DNA of 64,000 nucleotides from an uncultured Pseudoruegeria sp. (GCA_947498155.1 CANMJD010000001.1:992001-1056000), one strand, 5' to 3'. Numbered from the stretch's first letter, positions 44,628-53,815 are shown. Notes: generated by a model not told the origin, from the sequence alone. A program made the numbers and translations.

Positions 44628-46744
44628 GATTTTTCCTTTTTGGCATCAAAATGCGCGGTAAGTGTCACGCCCTGTTTTGCGAGTTCTGCCAACAAAGGCG
44701 CAGGTGTGAACCACATCTCGCCATAGGCGCCAAGCGACTGCCGATAGTGGGTCATGCGTTCCAGCACGTGGCTTAATTCAATCTCGTCGGCATAGTGCAT
44801 CGGACCGCCGCACCAGTTTGGAAAGCCATAGCCATTGACCCATATCAGGTCGCAATCACCCGGGCGCGTTGCAATGCCCTCTTCAAGGATCAAGAAGCCC
44901 TCGTTGATCAGGGGGAACAGACACCGCTCAAGGATTTCCTGATCTTCGATGTCCCTGCGCTTCACACCATGCAGGTCCGCCAAATGGGCACTGATTTGAA
45001 CTATCTCAGGGTCTTCGACCCGTGTCCGTCCCTCGTAGACATAGCTTCCTCGCCCGGTTTTCTGACCCAGTCGGCCTAGTTCAAACAACCTGTCCTGCAC
45101 AACCTGGTATGTCGGGTCATGCGCGATTTCACTACGCCGTTCCTGACGCACGCGTGCGCCCACATCGACTCCGGCCAGATCTGCCATCGCATGAATGCCC
45201 ATGGCCATGCCGAAGCCTTCAAGGACGTTATCCACCTGTTTCGGTGTCGCCCCCTCTAGAAGCAGACGGGATCCTTCGCGGAAGTATGGTTCCAGCATCC
45301 GGTTTCCAACAAAGCCGTAGCACACGCCAACCGTGACAGGGAGCTTTCGGATCTTCTTTGCGACCATGATTGCCGTTGCAATGACATCGGGAGCGGTCTT
45401 GGCGCCCCGCACCACCTCTAGCAAGCGCATGACGTTCGCCGGGCTGAAGAAATGGAGACCAATCACATCCTCCGGACGGGACGTGACCGCAGCTATTTCA
45501 TCAAGATCCAACGTCGATGTGTTTGAGGCCAGTATCGCGCCGGGTTTAGCGTGCTGGCCCAACGCTTCGAAAATCTGGCGTTTGACATTCATGCTTTCAA
45601 ACGCCGCTTCAATGATCAGGTCGGCCTTCGCAAGGTCTGCATAGCTAAGCGTCCCAGTGGCGTTGGCGGCGATTGCCTCTGCCCGATTGGCACTAAGCCG
45701 CCCTTTTTGGGCCGCGCGTTGGAAATGCTCCCTGACCTGATCCAGCCCCTGTTCCAGCGCAGTTTGTGTGGTTTCCAGAAGCGTGACCGGATACCCCGCC
45801 TGCAGAAAGGCGATGGCAATGCCGCGCCCCATTGTTCCGGCACCGATCACGGCGACCGATGAAATGCTACGTGGTTGGTCAGCACGGGTAACGCCGGGAA
45901 CCTTGGTGCATTCACGCTCTGCAAAGAACAGATGCCGCCCCGCGCGCGATTGAGGTGTGTCGAGCAGTTCAGCGAAACCCGCCTTCTCTTGTGCCAACCC
46001 CTCGGCCAGCGGCATTTCGCACGCGGTCTCGATGGACACCAAACATCGTTCAGGGGCGACAAGGTTTTTGGACGTGTGCGCTATCTGGTCTCGGAAACCC
46101 GTCAGATATCCCTTCGGATCAGGGTGTGTGACGGTCATATCCGCACAACTGCGTTTTGGATCGCCCTCATGGCTGACACGGGTGGCAAAACCCAAAACAT
46201 GCGCGCGAAAATCCTGGTTGTTTTCAAACAGTGCGTCGACCAGCCCGCAAGACAGGGCATATTCGCCTTTCACGGGATCACCCGAGAGGATCATTTGCGT
46301 TGCCGCTTCCAGCCCGGCAATCCGGGGTAGTCGCTGGGTGCCGCCGGCACCAGGCAGCAGCCCCAGTTTGATCTCAGGTAGGCCCATCACCGCATCCGGC
46401 GTGGCGACACGGTAATCACAGGCAAGCGCAATCTCCAGCGCGCCACCCATAGCGGGACCTGCTATCGCGGCGATAATAGGTTTCTTGCTGGTTTCAATCG
46501 TTACACACAGGTCTGGCAGGTCCGGCTTGTCCCAGACTGCCCCTGTACGAAACTCAGCGATGTCAGCGCCGCCGCAAAAGAGCGGCAGAGCCGAGCATAG
46601 AACGATAGCTTTGACCTGTTCATCGGCGTCCAACTCGTGGATGGCCGAGGAAAGCGCCTGCCGCATCTTCAGGCCAAGAGCGTTCACTGGCGGGGCATTC
46701 AGCTCAATGAAAGCGACACCCTCGGTGTGTTTAATGGAAATCAT
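44624..46744 (-). CDS. Bifunctional enoyl-CoA hydratase / 3-hydroxyacyl-CoA dehydrogenase (FadB/FadJ-like)
   Basis: A 706-residue fusion. The N-terminal crotonase domain has VNALGLKM, CGGADIAEFRTG (oxyanion hole), GGALEIALACDYRVA and GLPEIKLGLLPGAGGTQ, with both catalytic Glu. The 3-hydroxyacyl-CoA dehydrogenase begins about residue 295 with VAVIGAGTMGRGIAIAFL and contains GLHFFSPANVMRLLEVV (catalytic His). The C-terminal domain has GFVGNRMLEPYFREGSRLL and NGYGFPNWCGGPMHYAD. It hydrates and oxidises an enoyl-CoA. The ATG at 46744 is 11 nt after the cupin gene; 18 upstream in-frame codons are rejected as they lie inside it. Confidence 0.94.
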   Translation of the reverse strand: MISIKHTEGVAFIELNAPPVNALGLKMRQALSSAIHELDADEQVKAIVLCSALPLFCGGADIAEFRTGAVWDKPDLPDLCVTIETSKKPIIAAIAGPAMGGALEIALACDYRVATPDAVMGLPEIKLGLLPGAGGTQRLPRIAGLEAATQMILSGDPVKGEYALSCGLVDALFENNQDFRAHVLGFATRVSHEGDPKRSCADMTVTHPDPKGYLTGFRDQIAHTSKNLVAPERCLVSIETACEMPLAEGLAQEKAGFAELLDTPQSRAGRHLFFAERECTKVPGVTRADQPRSISSVAVIGAGTMGRGIAIAFLQAGYPVTLLETTQTALEQGLDQVREHFQRAAQKGRLSANRAEAIAANATGTLSYADLAKADLIIEAAFESMNVKRQIFEALGQHAKPGAILASNTSTLDLDEIAAVTSRPEDVIGLHFFSPANVMRLLEVVRGAKTAPDVIATAIMVAKKIRKLPVTVGVCYGFVGNRMLEPYFREGSRLLLEGATPKQVDNVLEGFGMAMGIHAMADLAGVDVGARVRQERRSEIAHDPTYQVVQDRLFELGRLGQKTGRGSYVYEGRTRVEDPEIVQISAHLADLHGVKRRDIEDQEILERCLFPLINEGFLILEEGIATRPGDCDLIWVNGYGFPNWCGGPMHYADEIELSHVLERMTHYRQSLGAYGEMWFTPAPLLAELAKQGVTLTAHFDAKKEKS

Positions 46745-46755
46745 GTTTGGAAACC

Positions 46756-47442
46756 TCAATTGGACTGTTTGGCAAGATCTTGTTCGATCTCTGCCCAATC
46801 GTCGAAGTGGATTACATTGCAGGGTGAATTTACGTTCTCGAGCCAGACAAAGACCGAGATGAACGGCTGGTCATAGACCCGGGTGGCATGGGGCTCGCCA
46901 GCTGCGTTCCATATAAGTGATCCAGCCGGATAATCCTGCCAATCGCGAGTGCCAAACCGCCAACCAGATTTCTCGGACAGGTTCAGATAAAGCTCTGGCG
47001 CATCGTGGTTGTGGTCCCGATACAGCGTCCGTGGACCCAACATGAAAATGCCAAGGCTGAAATCGGGATGATGATGCCCACATGCGTCCGGCCCAATCAG
47101 CAAAGTATGCAGGTTACACTTTGCATATCCTTCGCCCAAATCGGCATCAGGTGGATAGAATTGGGCGTTGTCTTCGCGCCAGGCCAGATCCTCTTTGGCA
47201 GCTTTCAGACAACGTGCGATTTCTTGCAATTCGGGGGCGACAATCCCGGCGATGGCGTTCTTCAGAACCTCATCGTGCCGGGTTCCTTGGGGAGGTAAAT
47301 CAATGAGCCTCTCACCCTTCAGGTCCATGGCTGCCAGCTTGTCCAACGTCAGATCAACGCCGCGCGTGGCAGCTCTGTGAGCCTGCAGATAGGTGACAAT
47401 GGATTGAATAAGCGCCTGAATACGGCGTTGTTTGTCTGTCAT
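46756..47442 (-). CDS. DMSP-lyase-family cupin (cupin-like lyase)
   Basis: The 228-residue protein has an N-terminal helical part and a C-terminal cupin. It shows ACGHHHPDFSLGIFMLGP, then YRDHNHDAPELYLNLSEKSGW, giving the HxHxxxExY metal/catalytic pattern of DddQ/DddL-type DMSP lyases. A later GEPHATRV supplies the remaining His. These enzymes cleave dimethylsulfoniopropionate to dimethyl sulfide and acrylate through a metal-bound Tyr. The start overlaps the CoA-ligase stop by 4 nt, and the FadB-like gene follows 11 nt later. Function within a CoA pathway is therefore likely. The actual substrate may be another betaine or sulfonium compound. Confidence 0.82.
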   Translation of the reverse strand: MTDKQRRIQALIQSIVTYLQAHRAATRGVDLTLDKLAAMDLKGERLIDLPPQGTRHDEVLKNAIAGIVAPELQEIARCLKAAKEDLAWREDNAQFYPPDADLGEGYAKCNLHTLLIGPDACGHHHPDFSLGIFMLGPRTLYRDHNHDAPELYLNLSEKSGWRFGTRDWQDYPAGSLIWNAAGEPHATRVYDQPFISVFVWLENVNSPCNVIHFDDWAEIEQDLAKQSN

Positions 47443-49043
47443 GATTTAAAGTCCGAGCGCGTTGAAATATCTTTCCGCACGAGTTTCTTGTCGAGCTTGC
47501 CGACGCTGGTTTTAGGTAGGCGGGCGACAAAGATTATCTCGTCTGGAACTGCCCATTTTGAGATCTCGCCTGCGTCAACCCGCGACTGGATTTCTTCCAT
47601 GACTCTCAAGCGCACAATATCCGGGTCGGCATCCTTTGCGGCTTGAGCGACCAACACTGGCCTTTCGCCCCATTTCGCGTGCGGCAGCCCGATTGCTGCG
47701 ACGTCCTCAACGCCGCTGCAAAACGATGCTATGTTTTCCAGGGCCAGTGAGGATATCCATTCGCCGCCGGTCTTAATCACATCCTTGAGGCGGTCAGTAA
47801 TCTGCAACGATCCATTCTCGCGGATATACCCAACATCCCCGGTATGCAGATACCCACCGTCCCAAAGCTCATCCGAGGCTTGCGCATTATCCAGATAGCC
47901 TTGTGTCAACCAGGGAGCCCGAGCAACAACTTCGCCGGTTGTTTCGCCGTCATGTGGGACGTCCTGCATATCCGGTGTCACAACACGAAGGTCGACAAGA
48001 GGGCCGGGAAAGCCGGTTTGCGCCTGCATCTCGGGGTCATTGCTGGACAAATCGGCCACCGTCAGAAACGGACAGGTTTCGGACATCCCATAGGCCGCAT
48101 GCAAGGATATGCCTGCCGCCGCGGCGCGGTCCTGCAGGCCTCGCGGCAAAGCGGCCCCGCCAATGATCACTTTCCATCTGTCCAGGTCAATTTGTGGGCA
48201 GCCCGGATGGTCGAGCACCATTGACAGAACCGTGGGCACGCAGTGTGAAAAGGTGACGTTTTCGTCTGCAATCAATCGCAAGATTGTGTCAGGGTCATAT
48301 CGACCGGGATAGACCTGACGCAGCCCCAGCATCGTTGCGGCATATGGAAATCCCCAGCCGTGGACGTGAAACAAGGGCGTCAGCGGCATGTAGACGTCGC
48401 CGCGATGAAATCCGGCATTCCCGGGCCATGCGCCGAAACCTGCGATCAGTCCCAATGTGTGAAGGACCAACTGCCGGTGTGAATAGCTCACCCCCTTGGG
48501 ATTGCCGGTGGTCCCGGTCGTATAAAACAGGGTTGCCGTTTGGTTTTCATCGAAGTCCGGGAAGTCAAAGCAGCCTGGGGCCTCGCTTATCCACTCTTCA
48601 TACCCTTCTCCGTCTCCAATCGACACGATGATGATGTCTCGATTGAAGCCCGATTTGATATCATCAATGAGCGGCATGAAATCGCGGTGCACGATAATCA
48701 GGTCCGGCTGCCCATGGTTGATAGTATAAAGAACCTGGGCAGGAGATAGACGGACGTTGATCGTGAAAAGGGTCGCGCCCATCATCGGGACCGCAAAAAA
48801 ACATTCAAGATAGCGGTGTGTGTCCCAATCCATGACGCCGACGCGCATGCCCTCACGTATCCCGCTGGCCTTTAAAGAATTGGCAAGTTGGCGCACGCGT
48901 TTGCCCAAGTCCGCGTAGCTCAGCCGCATTTCGGTGCCGCTGACGATCTTTTGGCAGGCGGACGCAATGTTCGATCTGGTTAACAAGTGCTTGATCAGCA
49001 ACGGATAGCCATATGCATTAGACGAAGGTGACAATGGTGGCAT
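47439..49043 (-). CDS. Acyl-CoA synthetase (AMP-forming ligase)
   Basis: A 534-residue ANL-superfamily enzyme. It has LFYTTGTTGNPKGVSYSHRQLVLHT (P-loop-like AMP/ATP motif), YGMSETCPFLTV, GYLHTGDVGYIRENGSLQITDRLKDVIKTGGEWISSLALE and a C-terminal LPKTSVGKLDKKLVRKD catalytic lysine. It activates a carboxylate to its CoA ester. Size and motifs fit DmdB/FadD-like medium-chain ligases; the substrate is unknown. The ATG at 49043 has AAGGA upstream and is preferred over a GTG at 49070. It heads the operon opposite a LysR gene. Confidence 0.92.
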   Translation of the reverse strand: MPPLSPSSNAYGYPLLIKHLLTRSNIASACQKIVSGTEMRLSYADLGKRVRQLANSLKASGIREGMRVGVMDWDTHRYLECFFAVPMMGATLFTINVRLSPAQVLYTINHGQPDLIIVHRDFMPLIDDIKSGFNRDIIIVSIGDGEGYEEWISEAPGCFDFPDFDENQTATLFYTTGTTGNPKGVSYSHRQLVLHTLGLIAGFGAWPGNAGFHRGDVYMPLTPLFHVHGWGFPYAATMLGLRQVYPGRYDPDTILRLIADENVTFSHCVPTVLSMVLDHPGCPQIDLDRWKVIIGGAALPRGLQDRAAAAGISLHAAYGMSETCPFLTVADLSSNDPEMQAQTGFPGPLVDLRVVTPDMQDVPHDGETTGEVVARAPWLTQGYLDNAQASDELWDGGYLHTGDVGYIRENGSLQITDRLKDVIKTGGEWISSLALENIASFCSGVEDVAAIGLPHAKWGERPVLVAQAAKDADPDIVRLRVMEEIQSRVDAGEISKWAVPDEIIFVARLPKTSVGKLDKKLVRKDISTRSDFKS

Positions 49044-49105
49044 GAAGGTGGGATCCTTGAGCTTCTTCACCTGCTAATCTGGCATTTCTCGTCCAGTTGA
49101 AGAAT

Positions 49106-49124
49106 TGAAAGGAATTTCCTTTCA
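49106..49124. promoter_or_regulatory. Perfect palindrome in the ligase/lysR divergent promoter
   Basis: TGAAAGGAA-T-TTCCTTTCA is a perfect 19-bp palindrome. It is nested between AGAATT (49101-49106) and AATTCT (49131-49136), which are themselves inverted. It lies 63 nt upstream of the ligase ATG in the shared promoter region. It is a good candidate for the LysR operator. Confidence 0.6.
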
Positions 49125-49280
49125 TCAAGAAATTCTAACCGATCAAATCGCACCTCGAATTGCGTGCTACCCCCTGACAGGGTATGAAAAAGAGTATCTA
49201 TACCCTGCTATATTCGCGCCCGTCGTCGGATAACTCTGCTTGAGGGTAAGCAGAATTGATTTCATCGAGGAGATGCAGCA

Positions 49281-50204
49281 ATGACCACTCACATGCCTAC
49301 GCTGGTTTCACTGCGCGCTTTTGAGGCGGTGGCACGTCACAAGAGTTTCCGAAAGGCCGCTGACGAGATTTGTGTGACGCATGCGGCAGTCAGCCACCAG
49401 GTCAAAGCATTAGAAACAACAATCGGCGTTAAACTACTGGAACGCACAAGCCGTTCGGTCGAGCTAACACCGGCTGGCGAGCAATATTACCCGCCAATAC
49501 GCGAACACATTCAGGGAATCATCAAAGCCACTCGGCGCATCCAGACACCTGAGGAACCGGACGTGTTGCTCGTTCAGTCCTACGCAAGTTTCAATACAAT
49601 GTGGTTACAGCCCAGATTGGCAGACTTTCTTCAGGATAATCCGGACACACGCGTGCGCATCGTCTCTACCTTTGAAGACGGTGATTATGACATGCACCGG
49701 TTCGATGTGGGCGTGTTCAATGCACCACCATTTGACAAACGGTTTGACTATAGCCCGTTGTTCGAAACCGATATCTACCCGGTATGTGCTCCGGAGGCCT
49801 TGAAAACCGCAAGCGGTGGAATGCCGCTGGAAGAGCTAAAAAATTTCCTGTTGCTGAGCATCCCGAACACATGGAACGAGCCGGATGATTGGGATTGTTG
49901 GCTGGAGGCAGCGGGCTTAGATCGCGGCACTATGAAATCTGGCTCGGTCTTTGATAACTACCCACTTGTCCGGGAAGCTGTTTTGAAAAACCGCGGTATC
50001 GCCATCGCACGGGCACCGTTTTGCACGCGTGATCTTGAAAGGGGGCGCTTGGTCAGACCGTTCGACATTTCGGTGCCAGAGCCAGGCCGCTGGTATTTGG
50101 CGACGCAAAAAGAACGTGCACCCAACCCAAAGCTCGAAACGTTTATGGACTGGCTGTTTGAACAGATCGAGGCCGACCCAGCCATGCGGTTCTTCCGGGC
50201 CTGA
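49281..50204 (+). CDS. LysR-family transcriptional regulator (GcvA-like)
   Basis: The 307-residue protein has an N-terminal HTH (LVSLRAFEAVARHKSFRKAADEICVTHAAVSHQVKALETTIGVKLLERTSRSVELTPAGEQYY) and a GcvA-type effector domain (VLLVQSYASFNTMWLQPRLADFLQDNPDTRVRIVSTFED). GAGGAG precedes the ATG. It is divergent from the ligase-cupin-fadB-thiolase operon and convergent with the ProXWV operon. It is therefore placed to control catabolism and perhaps uptake of one compound. Confidence 0.93.
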   Translation: MTTHMPTLVSLRAFEAVARHKSFRKAADEICVTHAAVSHQVKALETTIGVKLLERTSRSVELTPAGEQYYPPIREHIQGIIKATRRIQTPEEPDVLLVQSYASFNTMWLQPRLADFLQDNPDTRVRIVSTFEDGDYDMHRFDVGVFNAPPFDKRFDYSPLFETDIYPVCAPEALKTASGGMPLEELKNFLLLSIPNTWNEPDDWDCWLEAAGLDRGTMKSGSVFDNYPLVREAVLKNRGIAIARAPFCTRDLERGRLVRPFDISVPEPGRWYLATQKERAPNPKLETFMDWLFEQIEADPAMRFFRA

Positions 50205-50237
50205 TCTGTTGGATTCCAGCTCTGCCGTCAGGGCAGG

Positions 50238-51296
50238 TCAGGACTGACGCGCACCGGCCTTGGATGCGACGCGAGGGACAAGAGCGCGAACCAGTTCGGT
50301 CATATCCAGTGTGCCGACCGTCTGCTCCCCATCTTTGACGATATAAGCGTGTGACGTATCCCCGCCGGACCGAGCGATCATGCTTTCGAGCGTGTCGTTC
50401 ACGTCCACTTCGCCATGGGCATCTGCGGGCACTTTGTCACCCCCAAGTGGGGTCATAACCGAGCGCACCCGCAGAACCCGTGCGCGGTTGATGTCACTCA
50501 CGAAGTCTTCGATGTAGGGATCACTCGGGTTCAGCAGGATGTGCTGCGGCTCGCCCTGTTGCACGACAAAGCCGTCCTTCAGGATCACAAGGTGATCGGC
50601 CAGCTTCAGCGCCTCATCAAGATCGTGAGTGATGAAAATGATGGTCTTGTGCAGCTCTTTTTGCAACTCGAGCAGCAGGTCCTGCATGTCGGTCCGGATC
50701 AGCGGGTCAAGGGCCGAGAACGCCTCGTCCATCAGCATGATCGGTGTGTTTGCACTCAGCGCCCGGGCAATGCCCACCCGCTGCTGCATCCCACCAGACA
50801 ACTGCGCTGGATAATGGTTCTCAAACCCGCTCAGACCGACGCGGTCCAGCCATTTCGCGGCTTCGCGGTCGCAGGTGGCCTCGTCTTCGCCACGCACCGA
50901 CAAGGGCATGCCTGCATTCTTCAGCACGGTCTTGTGCGGCAATAACGCGAACTTCTGGAACACCATCGACATCTTTTCCTGTCGAGCATGGCGCAACCCG
51001 TCCTCGGACAGTTGCATCACGTCCTCACCCTGCACGATGATCTCGCCCGCAGTGGGTTCGATCAACCGGTTCAGGTGGCGGATCAGAGTAGATTTCCCAG
51101 AGCCGGACAGGCCCATGACCACTGTGATTTCCCCCGCCTGCATATCGACGTTGATATTGTTGAGCCCCAACACGTGCCCGTGCTGCGCCAGCAATTCTTC
51201 CTTGCCCATGCCTCCTTTGACATGCTGCAACACGTCCTTGTCGCGGGCGCCAAATATTTTATAGAGCCCGGACAGGCGGACCATTGGTTGTGTCAT
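50238..51296 (-). CDS. Quaternary-amine ABC transporter ATP-binding protein (ProV/OpuA-like)
   Basis: A 352-residue ATPase with Walker A GLSGSGKSTLIRHL, signature LSGGMQQRVGIARAL, Walker B PIMLMDEAFSALD, and C-terminal CBS-like segments (VRSVMTPLGGDK...TLESMIARSGGDTSHAYIVKDG). The ProV-type N-terminus FGARDKDVLQHVKGGMGKEELLAQHGHVLGLNNINVDM identifies the glycine-betaine/proline subfamily. CBS regions sense ionic strength in homologues. It is the last gene of the proXWV-like operon, 12 nt after the permease. Confidence 0.94.
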   Translation of the reverse strand: MTQPMVRLSGLYKIFGARDKDVLQHVKGGMGKEELLAQHGHVLGLNNINVDMQAGEITVVMGLSGSGKSTLIRHLNRLIEPTAGEIIVQGEDVMQLSEDGLRHARQEKMSMVFQKFALLPHKTVLKNAGMPLSVRGEDEATCDREAAKWLDRVGLSGFENHYPAQLSGGMQQRVGIARALSANTPIMLMDEAFSALDPLIRTDMQDLLLELQKELHKTIIFITHDLDEALKLADHLVILKDGFVVQQGEPQHILLNPSDPYIEDFVSDINRARVLRVRSVMTPLGGDKVPADAHGEVDVNDTLESMIARSGGDTSHAYIVKDGEQTVGTLDMTELVRALVPRVASKAGARQS

Positions 51297-51308
51297 TGAA
51301 CCGGCTCC

Positions 51309-52337
51309 TTAATGTTTGACTTGGGTCTTATCGACCCGTGTGAGAGCTGCCTTGGACACGCGGTCAAGGATCACGGCCAGCAGAACAATGCCGATGCCAG
51401 CGACGATGCCCACACCCAGTTCAAGGTTTCGGATACCGCGCAACACGTTCACGCCAAGGCCAGGGGCCGAAACAAGAGAGGCGATCACGACCATGGCAAG
51501 GCTCATCATGATGGTCTGGTTGATCCCGGCCATGATGTTCGGCAGCGCCAGCGGCAATTGTACTCGCATCAGTTTCTGGCGGTCATTCATGCCAAAGGCA
51601 TTGGCCGCTTCGATCACGTCCTGATCTACAAGGCGGATGCCCAGATCGGTCAGGCGGATCACCGGGACAATCGCGTAAAGGATGATCGCGATCCCATAAA
51701 GTTTCGATTCCGTGACCGAGAACAAGAAAATTAGAGGGATCAGGTACACGAAGGTCGGCAGGGTCTGCAGCAGGTCGAGTAACGGAACCACGCTTTTTTG
51801 CAATCGGTCGGATTTCGACATGGCAATGCCAATGGGCACACCGAACAGCACCGATATCGTCGTACATACAAAGATGATCGACAGAGTCTGCATCGCCACA
51901 TCGTAGTGGTCTACGAGGGCCAGCAGCATAATCGAGACGGCGACAAAGATCGTCACAGGGCGCGAACGCGAGGCGTACCAGGAAATCGCCACCAGAAGCG
52001 GGACCATGATGAACCACGGCATCGCTTCAAACAGCCAAAGTGCGCCATCCAACATCCAGCTCAGTGGCTGTGTGATCGGGTCCAGAACAGTTTTCAGGAC
52101 CGGTTTGGCTGCCAGAAACCCTTCTTCGATCCCGTTGGTTACATCGCGCGACTGCCATATGCGGTTGCAGCTTTCATGCAGATTATCAAACGAGGGAATT
52201 GGCATGAGCGGTCCAGAGGCCTCTTCTCCTCCTGCTTGCGCCGCAAGGTCCGCCAGCGAAAGAGGCGCTTTATCGTCTGACGTGCCACACCATTCGCTCA
52301 AGCCCAATGCGCTGAATAACTTGTCATAGAAGGCCAT
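51309..52337 (-). CDS. Quaternary-amine ABC transporter permease (ProW-like)
   Basis: The 342-residue inner-membrane permease has an N-terminal soluble extension, then about six to eight helices with the BPD_transp_1 block DQDVIEAANAFGMNDRQKLMRVQLPLALPNIMAGINQTIMMSLAMVVIASLVSAPGLG. This EAA-loop sequence is typical of ProW/OpuAB. It forms the channel for betaine-like solutes with the adjacent ATPase and binding protein. Confidence 0.94.
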   Translation of the reverse strand: MAFYDKLFSALGLSEWCGTSDDKAPLSLADLAAQAGGEEASGPLMPIPSFDNLHESCNRIWQSRDVTNGIEEGFLAAKPVLKTVLDPITQPLSWMLDGALWLFEAMPWFIMVPLLVAISWYASRSRPVTIFVAVSIMLLALVDHYDVAMQTLSIIFVCTTISVLFGVPIGIAMSKSDRLQKSVVPLLDLLQTLPTFVYLIPLIFLFSVTESKLYGIAIILYAIVPVIRLTDLGIRLVDQDVIEAANAFGMNDRQKLMRVQLPLALPNIMAGINQTIMMSLAMVVIASLVSAPGLGVNVLRGIRNLELGVGIVAGIGIVLLAVILDRVSKAALTRVDKTQVKH

Positions 52338-52404
52338 TTATCCCACTTTCCGATCTACTTCAGTGCGTTAGGGGCATCGCTGAGGATGCCCCTGTCCGTG
52401 CAGT

Positions 52405-53376
52405 TTACTGCAGCAATGCGGAAAGTTTGTCGCGCGCAGCATCGTTAAGCCACGCCCCCCAGACATCCTTGTAGGTTGTTAGGAAATGCACCGCGCCTTC
52501 ATCGTAGGAGGCATTGTTGTCTTCAACCCATGCCAGCGTTTCGCCCATCTGTGCGTTGGTGAAGGACAGATTTGTCATCAGGTCAGACACTGCTGCGTTT
52601 TCGGCCATGAATTCTTTCGACAGAACTGTAACGACTTCACTGCGGGGGAAGGCGCTCATTTCTGGCGTCGCGCATTCCGCTGTGATGTTGCAGGCGTGCT
52701 TTTCAGGGTCATGGGGGCCCATATCGACCAGAGTCATCGGGTATTTGCCCAGTACCGATGTTGGTGCCCAATAAAAGCCGAACCATGGCTCTTTGTTTTC
52801 GTAGGCGGCAGCGATCGAAGCCGCAAGGGTTTCGCCTGATCCATGCACGAAGTTTTCAATGCCTGCATCAATCAGCCCGCCTGCCTTCATCAGGTTGGTG
52901 CTGACATTTAGACAGGTCCATCCCTCGGGGCAGTTGTGAAAGCGATTTCCGACGAGTTCGGGGTTGGCTGCGATGCCTTCAATTGTTGCCAGTTCCGGAT
53001 GCTCCTCCACAAGGTAGTTCGGAACAAAGAACCCTTCGACACCGCCATCTGATAGAACTTCGGTCACAGGAATGATCGCGCCTGAGTCAACCAGCCCTTG
53101 GTAAGCCGGCGCGCCGTTTGTCCAGATTTCAGTCAGAATATCGGGCTCTCCGGTCTCGGAAACGGATGCCAGCGCAGGGTTGCTCGAGAGCGGAACCGTG
53201 GTCACTTCGCAACCATAGCCTTGCTCCATCAGAAACTTCGAGACCGCGGTCACAATTTGCGCTGACCCCCAATCGGCCTGCATCAGTGATACTTCACCGC
53301 ATTCGTTTGCCTGGGCCGCCGAAGCGGTGATTGCCGCAGCAAATACGCACCCGAGACCGGCTGAAATCTTGAACAT
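52405..53376 (-). CDS. Glycine-betaine/quaternary-amine substrate-binding protein (ProX-like)
   Basis: A 323-residue OpuAC-family periplasmic protein with a signal peptide (MFKISAGLGCVFAAAITASAAQANE). It contains MQADWGSAQIVTAVSKFLMEQGYGCEV, PDILTEIWTNGAPAYQGL and ENKEPWFGFYWAPTSVLGKYPM. Aromatic residues in the last block (W, F, Y, W) are the kind that cage trimethylammonium or dimethylsulfonium groups. AAGGAGG lies 6 nt before the ATG at 53376. It is the first gene of the operon. Confidence 0.94.
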   Translation of the reverse strand: MFKISAGLGCVFAAAITASAAQANECGEVSLMQADWGSAQIVTAVSKFLMEQGYGCEVTTVPLSSNPALASVSETGEPDILTEIWTNGAPAYQGLVDSGAIIPVTEVLSDGGVEGFFVPNYLVEEHPELATIEGIAANPELVGNRFHNCPEGWTCLNVSTNLMKAGGLIDAGIENFVHGSGETLAASIAAAYENKEPWFGFYWAPTSVLGKYPMTLVDMGPHDPEKHACNITAECATPEMSAFPRSEVVTVLSKEFMAENAAVSDLMTNLSFTNAQMGETLAWVEDNNASYDEGAVHFLTTYKDVWGAWLNDAARDKLSALLQ

Positions 53377-53815
53377 TTCTTTCCTCCTTGTCATCGGCGA
53401 AACAGGGGCAGAGAAACGCTCCAAGCCAAAATTCGCCTTGTTTGTAGTGATGACTTGTACCGACAGGCCTAATAGCAAAAAACTGAAAAGAATTTTGGAT
53501 CATGTACAATTGTTTACAGGTGGAGAGTTGAAGCCAGGCTCGAATTTAGTGACCTCCGTTCCAACGTAAGCTTCTTAGATGTAAATCCATAGGTGGCTTA
53601 TGCGTGTGTATTATTGCCTCTTCTCAGGAGTCGGCAGTAGGAGTGATCAAACCCGGGGACGTCCGTTCTGTGCTCTGAGTCAAAATTCGCTACGCGGATA
53701 ACCAATGGCTGGTTCGGGATGAACCGATGTTGGATATCTGAGAAACAAGGACAAAACTGAGTGTGGTTGAAACTGCCTACAAGATTGGCAAAGTTAGCGA
53801 ATAAGGGGAGTTGCC
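53377..53815. other. Gene-free stretch upstream of the transporter operon
   Basis: These 439 bp between the ProX-like gene and the Phd antitoxin gene hold the transporter promoter. No credible ORF or terminator is seen. The boundary between the osmolyte locus and the mobile region probably lies here or just to the right. Confidence 0.5.
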
